The notes: generated by a model not told the origin, from the letters alone. 57,140 nt of DNA from Nonomuraea antri (GCF_013283785.1 NZ_JABCPZ010000045.1:1-57140), one strand, 5' to 3'; numbered from the stretch's first letter, positions 25,110-36,471 are shown. Program-made: numbers and translations.

Positions 25110-27626
25110 TCAGAGGGGCGGCGGGTCGAAGTCCATGTCGAGCCGCCTGCGCCCCACCACCGCCTCGACGTCCGGGTGGTCCTCCTCCAGGAGCTGCGTG
25201 AACTTGGCCAGCGTGTCGAGATACAGCCGGTCGGACTCCTGCTGCGCGCCCGTCTCCCTCAGGTCGATGCTCAGGTTGGCGGCGCAGGCGAGGCTGAAGT
25301 AGTGATCGGCCGACAGGTTGTCGCTGAGCTGCTGGAGCGTCTCGGTGCCCAGCCGCCTGGCCGCGTCGAACTCGCCCAGCGCGGCCAGGTCGCTCTGCAG
25401 GTTCATGGCGAACCTCAGCACGTAGTCGTGCCGCGCGCCGAGGCGTTCGGCCAGCCAGGCGCGCTCCCGCTCGTCGATCTGCCTGGCGTGGGCGGGATCG
25501 CCCTGCAGCCGGTGCAGCAACGCCAGATTCAGCAGGCAGGCGTGCGAGTACGGATGCTCCTCGCCGAACACCTTGGGATAGTGCCGCAGGGTCTCGCGCA
25601 CCATCCGCTCGGCCTCCTCCAGGTCACCGGCCAGGCGTAGCGCGTTGGACAGGCCGAGCGCCGCCCCCATCGTCTCGGCGTGGTCGTCGCCGTACGCGCG
25701 GCGCATGCGGGCGTGCACGTCCTGCATGGCCGCCAGCGACTCGGCCAGCCGGCCCGCCCGGCGCATCGAGATCGCGGACTCCTTGGCCGCCTGCAGGGTG
25801 ACGGGGTGGTCGGGGCCGAGCGCGGTCACGCCGTACTGGTGGGCGTCCTGGCTCAGCTCGGCGGCGTCGAGGATCTGGCCGTTCAGCCGGACGGCCCGGC
25901 ACAGGTTGCTCCACGCCTGGAGCAGCAGGCGCTTGCCGATGTCCTCGTGCGAGCTCAGGTACCGGTAGTTGCCGTAGTGGATGTCCTGGGCCCGCTGGAA
26001 GTCGTTGGTCAGGACGCAGTCGACCCCCAGGTTGTTGAGCGTGCGCAGGGTCCGCATGTCGTGCGGGCCGTAGCTGCTGTCGTGCAGCCGGTGTGACTCC
26101 TCGTCGATCTCGCGGGCGCGCTCGAACTCGCCGCGTCCTCTGAGTGTGGAGGCGTAGCCGCCCATCGCCCACAGGGTCTGGTCGTGGTCGGGGCCCAGCT
26201 CCTCGCGCATCAGGTCGAGCGTCTCGGAGTCGACCTCGTACGCCTCGCCGTAGCGGGTCAGCGCCCGGTAGATGTTGCCCAGGTGGGCACGGGCCACCAG
26301 CACGTCCTCGTGCTGGGCGCCGCTCATCTCCGTCCACACCTCGATGACCTGCCGGACCAGCCCGAGGGCCGAGGCGTAGTTGCCGCGGACGTACAGGTAT
26401 CGGATGAAGTTCTTGGTGAAGTCTCGTGCCCTGGATTCGTGGCACCTGATCAGCCCGGACGGCTCCACGTGCGCGGCCAGCTCCTCGAACCTGTTCCACA
26501 GGTTGGTGTCGTCCGGGTCGCCGGGGGCGCTGCCCGCGAGTAGCATGTGGACCTCGTGCCGCAGCGCCCGGCGGTCCGGCTCGGACAGTTCGTCGCGCAG
26601 CAGCGCCTGGTTGAGCCGGTGGACCTGGATGGTCCGCGACACGGGCTCCACCTTGACCAGCGCGAAGCGCTCCAGCGCGCTGATCACCCTGGTGAGCAGG
26701 ATCGGGTCGGAGAGAATCGGCTTGAGCCTGCCGGTGAACTCGCCGGCCCAGCGGAACACGTCGCGGGGGAACGGCTCGGGCCCGAAGAAGGCCGCGCAGC
26801 GCAACACCTCGACCGCCTCGGGGATCTGGTCCTCCAGCTGCGAGACCGACACCCGCCAGGCCGCCGTCATGGAGTACGGGTAGGCGGGCGCCTTCTCCAG
26901 GCTGAGCAGCCGGCCCGTCTCCTGCTCCAGCAGCGTGATGTACTCCTCGGGCGACATCAGCGTCCTGCGCTGCAGGGCGGCCGCCTGGTCGAGGGCGAGC
27001 GGCAGGTCGCCGAGCTTCTCGGCCAGGAGGTCCGCGTCGGACTCCGAGAGCCCCGCGCCCAGCCGCTTGCGCAGGAACGCCACGCTCTCCTCGCGCTTGA
27101 ACACGTCCACCTCGACGGCGTTGCCGTAGTCGCTCCAGCGCGAGTTGCGCGAGGTGATCAGGACGTGCCCGGGCCCCCGGGGGATGTAGTCCTTGAGGAA
27201 CTCGGGTTCCTCGGCGTTGTCGAAGATGATCAGCCAGCGCCGGTACGGCGTGCCGCTCTCCAGCACCCGCTGCACCGCCTTGGCGGCCTGCTCCACGCCG
27301 GTGACGTTGGCCGGAGGCAGGTCGAGCCGCTGGGCCAGGGACGCCAGCGTCGACGGCACGAGGATCGGCTGATCGGCGCGGATCCACCAGACCAGGTCGT
27401 AGTGTGACCTGAACTGCCAGGCGTACTCGATGGCGAGCTGGGTCTTGCCGACACCGCCCAGGCCTTGCAGGGTCTGCGGCGTGGCCACGACGGCCGTCAC
27501 GGCGCTGATGCCGGCCCTGATCCGGGCCATGAGATCTTCTCTGCCGGTGAAGTTCGGGTTGCGCGGGGGGACGTTCTCCCAGATCTGCGGCTCACGGGTG
27601 GGCAAAGAGTGCGCGTTCTCCGCCAC
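25110..27626 (-). CDS. fxsT: FxSxx-COOH system NB-ARC/tetratricopeptide repeat protein
   Basis: 838 residues. The N-terminal PPRNPNFTGRED segment leads into an NB-ARC (STAND) ATPase with Walker A GLGGVGKT (about 55-62) and Walker B WLIIFDN (about 133-139). SRNSRW and GDLPLALDQAAA (the GLPL motif) follow. The last about 400 residues are TPR-like helical repeats (LGxxHPxT/TLxxxxNL patterns, for example ELGPDHDQTLWAMGGYAS). This is the architecture of the TPR partner in FxSxx-COOH loci, suggesting a signal-gated switch. GTG 27626 was chosen because GGAGG lies 6 nt upstream; an ATG 33 nt further out has no such site. The gene is divergent from the precursor peptide with 170 bp between them. Confidence 0.88.
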   Translation of the reverse strand: MAENAHSLPTREPQIWENVPPRNPNFTGREDLMARIRAGISAVTAVVATPQTLQGLGGVGKTQLAIEYAWQFRSHYDLVWWIRADQPILVPSTLASLAQRLDLPPANVTGVEQAAKAVQRVLESGTPYRRWLIIFDNAEEPEFLKDYIPRGPGHVLITSRNSRWSDYGNAVEVDVFKREESVAFLRKRLGAGLSESDADLLAEKLGDLPLALDQAAALQRRTLMSPEEYITLLEQETGRLLSLEKAPAYPYSMTAAWRVSVSQLEDQIPEAVEVLRCAAFFGPEPFPRDVFRWAGEFTGRLKPILSDPILLTRVISALERFALVKVEPVSRTIQVHRLNQALLRDELSEPDRRALRHEVHMLLAGSAPGDPDDTNLWNRFEELAAHVEPSGLIRCHESRARDFTKNFIRYLYVRGNYASALGLVRQVIEVWTEMSGAQHEDVLVARAHLGNIYRALTRYGEAYEVDSETLDLMREELGPDHDQTLWAMGGYASTLRGRGEFERAREIDEESHRLHDSSYGPHDMRTLRTLNNLGVDCVLTNDFQRAQDIHYGNYRYLSSHEDIGKRLLLQAWSNLCRAVRLNGQILDAAELSQDAHQYGVTALGPDHPVTLQAAKESAISMRRAGRLAESLAAMQDVHARMRRAYGDDHAETMGAALGLSNALRLAGDLEEAERMVRETLRHYPKVFGEEHPYSHACLLNLALLHRLQGDPAHARQIDERERAWLAERLGARHDYVLRFAMNLQSDLAALGEFDAARRLGTETLQQLSDNLSADHYFSLACAANLSIDLRETGAQQESDRLYLDTLAKFTQLLEEDHPDVEAVVGRRRLDMDFDPPPL

Positions 27627-27796
27627 TTCGATCCTCCGCTCGGCGAACGATCGGGCCATCGCCCATCTGAGATGGTTGCCCGACGGACCTGCCTCTCACA
27701 AAATCACCTTAGGGGCGCGACGACTTCTTGGTAACCTCAATCGATCACGACGCACACCCACATCCGCGGTGCGTCATAAATGTTCGGACGGCCGAA
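27627..27796. promoter_or_regulatory. Divergent promoter region of the TPR gene and the precursor-peptide gene
   Basis: This 170-bp gap is visibly A+T-richer than the flanking genes. For the plus strand, CATAAA near 27774 could be a -10 element with TTGGTA (27728-27733) too far away for a classical -35, so the promoter is undefined. No long palindrome is present. Control of peptide and sensor from one gap would suit co-regulation. Confidence 0.35.
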
Positions 27797-27955
27797 ATGG
27801 ATGACGGGCAGTACGGCAACTCTGCACTCATTGACGTGACCTCCGTCTCGCTCAGCGCGCTGACGGCACTGGAGAGCGCCGCCCTGCGCGCGGCGGTCGC
27901 ATCCTGCCTGGGCGACGACCGCGAGGAGATCGCCGCCTTCTCCAATTCCATCTGA
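27797..27955 (+). CDS. fxsA: FxSxx-COOH-type RiPP precursor peptide (FxsA-like), 52 aa
   Basis: The peptide has the family layout: a short variable N terminus, the conserved LIDVTSVSLSALTALESAAL helix region (11-30), a charged LGDDREE linker, and the extreme C terminus AAFSNSI. The family motif F-x-S-x-x-COOH is present in altered form: F48-S49-N50-S51-I52, so the third core residue is Asn rather than Ser. FxsB is expected to link the Phe ring to the beta carbon of residue 50. ATG 27797 gives a normal length; a TTG at 27728 would add 23 His/Pro-rich residues with no family likeness. The ribosome binding site is weak. The AAC(3) gene starts 16 nt after the stop. Confidence 0.85.
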   Translation: MDDGQYGNSALIDVTSVSLSALTALESAALRAAVASCLGDDREEIAAFSNSI

Positions 27956-27971
27956 GGCCCCCGCATCCACC

Positions 27972-28829
27972 GTGATCGAACACGACAGGCTGAGGCGAGA
28001 CTTCGCCGCCCTGGGGATCGGCGCGGGTGACGTCGTGCTCGCGCACACCTCGCTGCGCAGCCTCGGCCCGGTCGCGGGCGGCGCGGCCACGGTGGCCGCC
28101 GCGCTGCTCGACGTCCTGGCGCCCGGCGGCACGCTGGCGGTCAACACCGGCACCTCGGCCAACTCCGACACCTCTCCGCACTACCGCCGCGCGGTGGCCG
28201 GGATGACCGCCGAGGAGATCGCCCGCCACCGGGCGGCCATGCCCGCCTACGACCCCGACCACACTCCCTCGACGGGCATGGGGCGGATCTCCGAACACGT
28301 GCGTACGCTGCCCGGCGCCCGCCGCAGCGCCCACCCGCACACCTCCTTCGCCGCCGTCGGCGCCCGGGCCGGGGAGATCGTGTCCGGCCACGCCTTCGAC
28401 TGCCTGCTCGGCGAACGCTCACCGCTGGCCAGGCTCTACGACGCCGATGCCCGCGTCCTGCTGCTCGGCGTCGGATACGACACGTGCACCGCTTTCCACC
28501 TGGCCGAATACCGTTTCTCCGGTGTCCTGCCGCGGCGCAGCTACCGGGCGGTCGTCGACGGCGGGCACGGGCCGGTCTGGCGGGAGTTCGTCGACCTCGA
28601 CCTCGACTCCGGCGACTTCGCCCGGCTGGGCGCGGGGTTCGAGCGGACCGGCGCGGTGCGCAGGGGCCGGGTCGGCGCGGCCGACTCCAGGTTGTTCCCG
28701 TTGCGCGCCGCGGTCGACTACGCGGTCGCCTGGCTCGGCGCGCACCGCCAGGCCCGGCGAGCGCCGGACGTGCCCCTCGTCTCAGCGCATGCGCAGGGCC
28801 AGCATGAAGTCCACCCGCTCGTCCCATGA
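27972..28829 (+). CDS. AAC(3) family aminoglycoside N-acetyltransferase-like protein
   Basis: 285 residues of the Antibiotic_NAT fold. Landmarks: VVLAHTSLRSLG near 17-28, an LAPGGTLAVNTGTSANSD strand-loop, STGMGRISEHVRTLPG, then SAHPHTSFAAVG, and LLLGVGYDTCTAFHLAEYR near 160-178. AAC(3) enzymes acetylate the 3-amino group of 2-deoxystreptamine antibiotics with acetyl-CoA, but many relatives, such as YokD, have no known resistance role. It starts with GTG 16 nt after the precursor peptide, so both probably share one mRNA. That placement hints at a role in the peptide system rather than resistance, which is inference. Its 3' end overlaps the convergent PucR-like gene by 48 nt. Confidence 0.85.
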   Translation: MIEHDRLRRDFAALGIGAGDVVLAHTSLRSLGPVAGGAATVAAALLDVLAPGGTLAVNTGTSANSDTSPHYRRAVAGMTAEEIARHRAAMPAYDPDHTPSTGMGRISEHVRTLPGARRSAHPHTSFAAVGARAGEIVSGHAFDCLLGERSPLARLYDADARVLLLGVGYDTCTAFHLAEYRFSGVLPRRSYRAVVDGGHGPVWREFVDLDLDSGDFARLGAGFERTGAVRRGRVGAADSRLFPLRAAVDYAVAWLGAHRQARRAPDVPLVSAHAQGQHEVHPLVP

Positions 28830-30374
28830 GTTGAGCGATCTGCCGGTCAGCTCCTCGATGCGCTTGAGCCGGTAACGCAGCGTGTTGACGTGCACGTGCA
28901 GCCGCTCGGCGGTGGCCGACCAGGAGCCGGACTCCTCCAGATACGCCTGCAGCGTCTCCAGCAGGTCGGTCTGGTTGGCCGCGTCGTAGGCCTCCAGCCG
29001 GCCGAGCAGCCGGGAGCGGAACGAGCGGCGCAGCTCGCCCGGGATGGCGGCCAGCAGGCTGCGGTGCGAGCTGACGTCGTCGCCGGTGATCACGCTGACC
29101 CGGTCGCCGCTCAGCGCGGCCAGCGTGCGGGCGTGCCTGGCCTCCTCGATCAGGCTGCTCAGCGCGGCCGGGCCGGTGGTCACGCTGCTCACGCCGAGCG
29201 TGATGCGGCCGTCGCCGAGGCCGGACTCCAGGGTTCTGGCGCCGCGCAGCACGTGCCCGGTCAGCTCCTCGACGGTGTTGCCGGCCAGCGGGACGAGCGC
29301 GATGGCCTCCTCGGCGCCTGGTGCGCCGCCCGGCTGGGCGCCGGTCGGGCCGCTGGACGTGCCGCCGCTCGCGGTGACGATGCCGGGCGCGAGCGGCCGC
29401 AGCAGCTCGTCCAGCACGGCCACGCTCACCTCGCCGTTGGCGGCGCCCGCTGAACCGCCGCCGGCCGACAGTGCCACGGCCAGCAGGCCGTGCTCGGTCT
29501 CCACGTGCAGCGTGTGCAGCCTGGACACCACGCCGGGCAGCGCGGCGTCACCCGAGTCGAGCAGGTCGAGGAGCTGGTCGAGCACCCGGCGCTCGATGCG
29601 CTGGGCCGCCTCCAGACGCGAGCGCTCCAGCGCCACCAGCGCGGCCAGCTCCACGATCAGGTCCTCGTTCTCGCCCTGCACCTGCTCGCCGGCGTAGGCG
29701 AGGAACCAGTTGGCGATCCGGTGCGGCGCGCCCTTGCTGACCGGGAAGACCGACAGCGCCGTCCCGTCCTCCTGGGTGACCATGCCGGGCAGGAACCTGG
29801 CGGTCAGGAACGTGTGCGCGAGCCGCAGCCGGGCCGGCTCCGCCAGCGGCTGTGAGCCGACGATGACCCGGCCGGTGGGCGACATGACCCAGCAGGGCAC
29901 GTCCAGCTCGCCCGCCACGGCGGTGACGAGCTTGGTGAGGCTGCCGCCGTCGACCAGGGTGCTGGCCAGGCGGCGGCGTGCCCCGTACGCCGGGCGCGGC
30001 GGCGCGCCCATCTCGGCGATCAGCCCGCGCAGCACGTGCTCGGTGACCTGGCTGAACGGCACGTCCACGGGCAGGGTGAGCAGCGGCAGCCCGGCCTCGG
30101 CGCAGGCGTCGATGAGGTCGGTCGGCGGCACCTTGAGCGCGGTGCCGGCCACCAGCGCCGCCACCTCGCCCAGGTTCTTCACGAACGCGCGGGCGGAGTC
30201 GGGCCCGGTGTGCCAGGTGAGCTCGGTCAGCACCAGCTCGCCCGCCTTGACGAACATCGCCGGGTCGGGCAGGTCGGTGGTGGCCACGCCGCGCACCCGG
30301 CGGTCGAGCAGGTCGTGCCCGGTCAGCACCTTCAGCGCGAGCTGGTCTGCCTGCACCAGGTCTCTCAGCCGCAT
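28782..30374 (-). CDS. PucR family transcriptional regulator
   Basis: 530 residues. An N-terminal PucR ligand domain starts MRLRDLVQADQLALKVLTG and includes DLPDPAMFVKAGELVLTELTW. A central GGDEF-like/CdaR region follows, and a C-terminal HTH_30 helix-turn-helix is near 475-515 (ATAERLHVHVNTLRYRLKRI). PucR proteins usually activate purine, amino-acid or other catabolic genes. The ATG at 30374 has AGGAGG 6 nt upstream, inside the tenA end (10-nt overlap), so the two are translationally coupled. A link between TenA-type thiamine salvage and PucR is not standard, so its target is open. Confidence 0.88.
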   Translation of the reverse strand: MRLRDLVQADQLALKVLTGHDLLDRRVRGVATTDLPDPAMFVKAGELVLTELTWHTGPDSARAFVKNLGEVAALVAGTALKVPPTDLIDACAEAGLPLLTLPVDVPFSQVTEHVLRGLIAEMGAPPRPAYGARRRLASTLVDGGSLTKLVTAVAGELDVPCWVMSPTGRVIVGSQPLAEPARLRLAHTFLTARFLPGMVTQEDGTALSVFPVSKGAPHRIANWFLAYAGEQVQGENEDLIVELAALVALERSRLEAAQRIERRVLDQLLDLLDSGDAALPGVVSRLHTLHVETEHGLLAVALSAGGGSAGAANGEVSVAVLDELLRPLAPGIVTASGGTSSGPTGAQPGGAPGAEEAIALVPLAGNTVEELTGHVLRGARTLESGLGDGRITLGVSSVTTGPAALSSLIEEARHARTLAALSGDRVSVITGDDVSSHRSLLAAIPGELRRSFRSRLLGRLEAYDAANQTDLLETLQAYLEESGSWSATAERLHVHVNTLRYRLKRIEELTGRSLNSWDERVDFMLALRMR

Positions 30375-31027
30375 GGCCAGACCTCCTGGCGCCAGGCGGC
30401 GTCCCAGAACAGCCACTCGTAGCGGGCCGTGGTCAGCGCCCGGTCGAGCAGCCGCAGCCGTTCCTCGCCGCCCAGGGCCAGCCCGTCGAGCAGGTCGAGC
30501 ACGCCGGCCACCGTCTCCTGGTAGCCCTCGCCGCCGTAGGTCTCGATCCACCAGGCGTACAGGGGGTCGGGCGAGGAGCGGCCGATCAGGGTCTCGCCGA
30601 CGCGGGCGTAGATCCAGTAGCAGGGCACGATCGCGCCCAGCGCCTCGGCGAACGTGCCCAGCGAGCACGTGCGCATCAGGTACGAGGTGTAGCCCACGGT
30701 CGTCGGCCCGGCCGGTGTCTTGCGCGCGTCGGCCTCGTCGAGCCCGAACGCGGCCAGCAGCTCCACGGTCAGGCTGTGCTCGACGGCGACGGTCATGGCC
30801 GCGTCGGAGGCGAAGCGCTGCACGGCGGCCGGGTCGGGCGAGCGGGCCGCGCAGGCGGCCTGGGCGCGGGCGTAGTCGGGCAGGAAGTGCGCCTCCTGCA
30901 CCACGTAGTGGCGGAAGGCCTCGCGGGGCAGCGACCCGTCGGTCAGCCCCGTCAGGAACGGGTGGGCCAGGATCTGGTCGTACACATCGCCCACGACCTG
31001 CCACAACTCATCACGAAACCGGCTCAC
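30365..31027 (-). CDS. tenA: TenA family thiaminase II / aminopyrimidine aminohydrolase
   Basis: 220 residues, all-helical. TenA signatures are HPFLTGLTDGSLPREAFRHYVVQ (about 17-39), a Cys in AIVPCYWIYARVG (nucleophile position), and the catalytic Glu region YGGEGYQETV. TenA hydrolyses aminomethyl-HMP to HMP in thiamine salvage, releasing ammonia. The GTG at 31027 marks the usual start of the fold; upstream bases belong to the GNAT gene end. Its stop lies within the pucR-like start, a coupled pair. No thi genes are visible next to it. Confidence 0.88.
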   Translation of the reverse strand: MSRFRDELWQVVGDVYDQILAHPFLTGLTDGSLPREAFRHYVVQEAHFLPDYARAQAACAARSPDPAAVQRFASDAAMTVAVEHSLTVELLAAFGLDEADARKTPAGPTTVGYTSYLMRTCSLGTFAEALGAIVPCYWIYARVGETLIGRSSPDPLYAWWIETYGGEGYQETVAGVLDLLDGLALGGEERLRLLDRALTTARYEWLFWDAAWRQEVWPCG

Positions 31028-31059
31028 CCGCCCAAGGGTAGCCGCGCCGGCCCCGGTGT

Positions 31060-31533
31060 TCAGCCGCGCATCACCACGCGCGGGGCCACCTCGATGCCCA
31101 GCTCGCGCTCGTGCGCCACCAGCGCGCGCAGCTCGGGCCCCCATTCGGCCTCCGGCAGGACGGTGAACCCGTGCCGCGCGTACCAGGGCGCGTTCCACGG
31201 CACGTCCCTGAAGGTCGTCAGCGTCACCGCGGGCGCGCCGCAGGCCCGCGCGTGGTCGAGCACCGCGGTGATCAGCTGCCCGCCGATGCCGCGCCGCATG
31301 TCCGTGGGACGCACCGCGAGCTGTTCGAGATGGACGTTGCCGTCGACCCAGCCGATGAGCGCGAACCCGGCCGGCGGCTCCCCCTCGACCAGCACGGACG
31401 CCGGATCGTCCACCTCTTCGATCTGCGTCGTGCCGGGCGGGAACTCGATGCCGACCTGCTCGAACAGCCGGTCCGCGGCCAGTTCCACGGACACCAGCCC
31501 GGCCAGCTCACCCGGTTCGGCCCATCGCACCAT
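31060..31533 (-). CDS. GNAT family N-acetyltransferase
   Basis: 157 residues. The acetyl-CoA loop reads LAVRPTDMRRGIGGQLITAVL (R-x-x-G-I-G), and the WYARHGFTVLPEAEWGPEL segment is the C-terminal motif B. An N-terminal VELAADRLFEQVGIEFP is seen in a widespread actinobacterial GNAT subfamily. The substrate is unknown. The gene lies 32 bp upstream of tenA on the same strand and may be its first operon member. Its 5' side faces the dapB terminator. Confidence 0.83.
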   Translation of the reverse strand: MVRWAEPGELAGLVSVELAADRLFEQVGIEFPPGTTQIEEVDDPASVLVEGEPPAGFALIGWVDGNVHLEQLAVRPTDMRRGIGGQLITAVLDHARACGAPAVTLTTFRDVPWNAPWYARHGFTVLPEAEWGPELRALVAHERELGIEVAPRVVMRG

Positions 31534-31627
31534 GCCGACACGGTCTCACGTTTCTGGTTGATCTCACCAACGCTTATTAGGGTTGATGATCGTAGGCCTG
31601 GCTGTGCGGAGCCGGGATCCTCTCCTT

Positions 31628-31671
31628 CACGACGTGCCCGCGGCCCGGTAGGCGGTCGTGGGCACGTCGTG
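31628..31671 (-). terminator. Terminator hairpin downstream of dapB
   Basis: Perfect 12-bp arms CACGACGTGCCC (31628-31639) and GGGCACGTCGTG (31660-31671) with a 20-nt loop, placed 22 nt past the dapB stop on the minus strand. No U-tract is present; the position is the main argument. Confidence 0.65.
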
Positions 31672-31693
31672 TGAGATCACCGGGCTCGCGCAC

Positions 31694-33850
<2,157 letters not shown>

Positions 33851-33854
<4 letters not shown>

Positions 33855-36193
33855 GAGTTCCGGTCTTCCCCTTCACCGCCGGAGCGGGTGGTGCGGACGC
33901 GGGTGCGGGTGCGGCGCGGACGCTCGGACTTCTCCTCGCCCGCGGCGGACTCGGGAGCGGCGGACTCGGCCTGCGGCTCGCCGCCCTCGGCGGACTCGCC
34001 CTTGGCCTCCTTGTCCGCGGCCTCCTTCTCGATGACCTCGACCGGCACCAGCGACAGCTTGCCGCGCTGGTCGATCTCGGCGATCTCGACCTGGATCTTC
34101 TCGCCGACGCTCATCACGTCCTCCACGTTCTCGATGCGCTTGCCGCCGTGCAGCTTGCGGATCTGGGAGACGTGCAGCAGGCCGTCCTTGCCCGGCATGA
34201 GCGAGATGAACGCGCCGAAGGCGGCGATCTTCACGACCGTGCCCAGGTAGCGCTCGCCGACCTCCGGCATGTGCGGGTTGGCGATAGCGTTGATCGCCGA
34301 ACGCGCGGCCTCGGCGGCGGGGCCGTCGGTGGCGCCGATGTAGATCGTGCCGTCGTCCTCGATGGTGATCTCGGCGCCCGTGTCGTCCTGGATCTGGTTG
34401 ATCATCTTGCCCTTCGGGCCGATGACCTCGCCGATCTTGTCGACAGGGACCTTGATGGTGATGATGCGCGGCGCGGTCGGGTTCATCTCCGCCGGGGAGT
34501 CGATCGCCTCCTGCATCACGTCGAGGATGGCCAGGCGGGCGCCCTTGGCCTGCTTCAGCGCGCCGGCCAGCACCGAGGCGGGGATGCCGTCGAGCTTGGT
34601 GTCGAGCTGGAGCGCGGTGATGACGTCCTTGGTGCCGGCGACCTTGAAGTCCATGTCGCCCATGGCGTCCTCGGCGCCGAGGATGTCGGTCAGGGTGACG
34701 TAGGTGTCGCCCTCGCCGATGAGGCCCATCGCGATGCCCGCGACCATGGCCTTGAGCGGCACACCGGCGTCGAGCAGCGCCATGGTGGAGGCGCAGACCG
34801 AGCCCATCGAGGTGGAGCCGTTGGAGCCGAGCGCCTCGGAGACCTGGCGGATCGCGTAGGGGAACTCCTCACGCGTGGGCAGGACCGGGATGAGCGCCCG
34901 CTCGGCCAGCGCGCCGTGGCCGATCTCACGGCGCTTGGGCGAGCCCACGCGGCCGGTCTCACCGGTGGAGTAGGGCGGGAAGTTGTAGTTGTGCATGTAG
35001 CGCTTGGTCCGCTCGGGGTTGAGCGTGTCGATGACCTGCTCCATGCGCAGCATGTTCAGCGTGGTGATGCCCATGATCTGGGTCTCGCCGCGCTCGAACA
35101 GGGCCGAGCCGTGCACCCGGGGCACCACGTGGACCTCGGCCGACAGGGCGCGGATGTCCTTGGTGCCGCGGCCGTCGATGCGCACGCCCTCGTTGATGAC
35201 GCGCTCGCGCATGAGCTTCTTCATCACCGAGCGGTAGGCGGCGGAGATCTCCTTCTCGCGGCCCTCGAACTCGGGGAGCAGGCGCTCGGCGGCCAGCGCC
35301 TTGACCTTCTCCAGCTCGCTCTCGCGCTCCTGCTTGCCGGCGATGGTCAGCGCGGCGGCCAGCTCGTTCTTCACCGCGGCCTCGACCGCGTTGTACACGT
35401 CGTCCTGGTAGTCGAGGAAGACGGGGTACTCGGCGGTCTCCTTGGCGGCGACCTGCGCCACGCGCGACTGCGCCTCGCACAGCACCTTGATGAACGGCTT
35501 GGCCGCCTCCAGGCCCTGCGCCACGGTCTCCTCGGTGGGCGCGACCGCGCCCTCGGCGACCAGCTTCAGCGTGTCCTTGGTGGACTCGGCCTCGACCATC
35601 ATGATCGCGACGTCGCCGTCGGCCAGCACCCGGCCGGCCACGACCATGTCGAACGTGGCCCGCTCCAGCTCGTGGTGGGTCGGGAAGGCCACCCACTGGC
35701 CGTCGATCAGCGCGACGCGCACGCCGCCGATCGGGCCGGAGAACGGCAGCCCGGCGAGCTGGGTGGACAGCGACGCGGCGTTGATGGCCACCACGTCGTA
35801 GAGGTGGTCGGGGTGCAGCGCCATGACGGTGGCCACGACCTGGATCTCGTTACGCAGGCCCTTGACGAACGACGGGCGCAGCGGCCGGTCGATCAGGCGG
35901 CAGGTGAGAATGGCGTCCTCGGACGGACGGCCCTCACGGCGGAAGAACGAGCCGGGGATGCGGCCGGCGGCGTACATGCGCTCTTCGACGTCCACCGTCA
36001 GCGGGAAGAAGTCGAAGTTCTCCTTGGGAGTCTTCGACGCGGTGGTGGCGGAGAGCACCATCGTGTCGTTGTCGAGATAGGCCACGGCGGACCCGGCCGC
36101 CTGGCGAGCGAGACGACCGGTCTCGAACCGGATCGTACGCGTGCCGAATGAGCCGTTGTCGATGACGGCTTCAGCAGTGTGGACACCCTCCAC
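33851..36193 (-). CDS. pnp: Polyribonucleotide nucleotidyltransferase (PNPase)
   Basis: 780 residues. Two RNase PH-like domains (about 10-230 and 320-560), a KH domain ([25 protein letters not shown] region near 590) and an S1 domain ([18 protein letters not shown] near 650) are visible. The tail is long and acidic/basic, ending in repeated Arg-Thr residues typical of actinobacterial PNPases. It degrades RNA phosphorolytically from the 3' end and, in actinomycetes, can also synthesise tails. The GTG at 36193 has GGAGGT 5 nt upstream; the ATG further out is inside a Pro/Arg-rich leader and is rejected. It lies downstream of rpsO with a hairpin between. Confidence 0.96.
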
Positions 36194-36443
36194 GGGGGAC
36201 CTCCTTGGTGGTCGGTCTCCCGCGCCCATTTTCACCGGCACCCTCGTTAGGTGCAGCGCCGGTCTTCGATCGAAGCGCCCGGTCAGGTTCGTTCCTACCG
36301 GAAGCCACTACCGAGGACCGGCCCGCAGGCGTCGCGGGTCGCATGGTGCTGAGCGGACGCGGGGGCTGTGTGTCTCGGATCTTCAGTTGTACGACAGACT
36401 TCGGTGGATTTGCGCCTCGGCGCGCCGAGTCTGCCGATATGAG

Positions 36444-36471
36444 AAGGGAGCGGCGCGGACGCCGCTCCCTT
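36444..36471 (-). terminator. Hairpin after rpsO (rpsO-pnp intergenic)
   Basis: AAGGGAGCGGCG (36444-36455) pairs with CGCCGCTCCCTT (36460-36471) around the 4-nt loop CGGA, starting 6 nt after the rpsO stop (minus strand). It could be a partial terminator or, as in E. coli, an RNase III processing site that regulates pnp. Confidence 0.75.

Noticed and set aside
28419..28745. Minus-strand frame over the AAC(3) gene
   Set aside because: Shadow frame with no motif; the AAC(3) reading is well supported by family motifs.
30375..31004. N-terminal extension of the PucR-like protein
   Set aside because: It overlaps tenA in another frame; the PucR domain starts at MRLRD with AGGAGG ahead of it.
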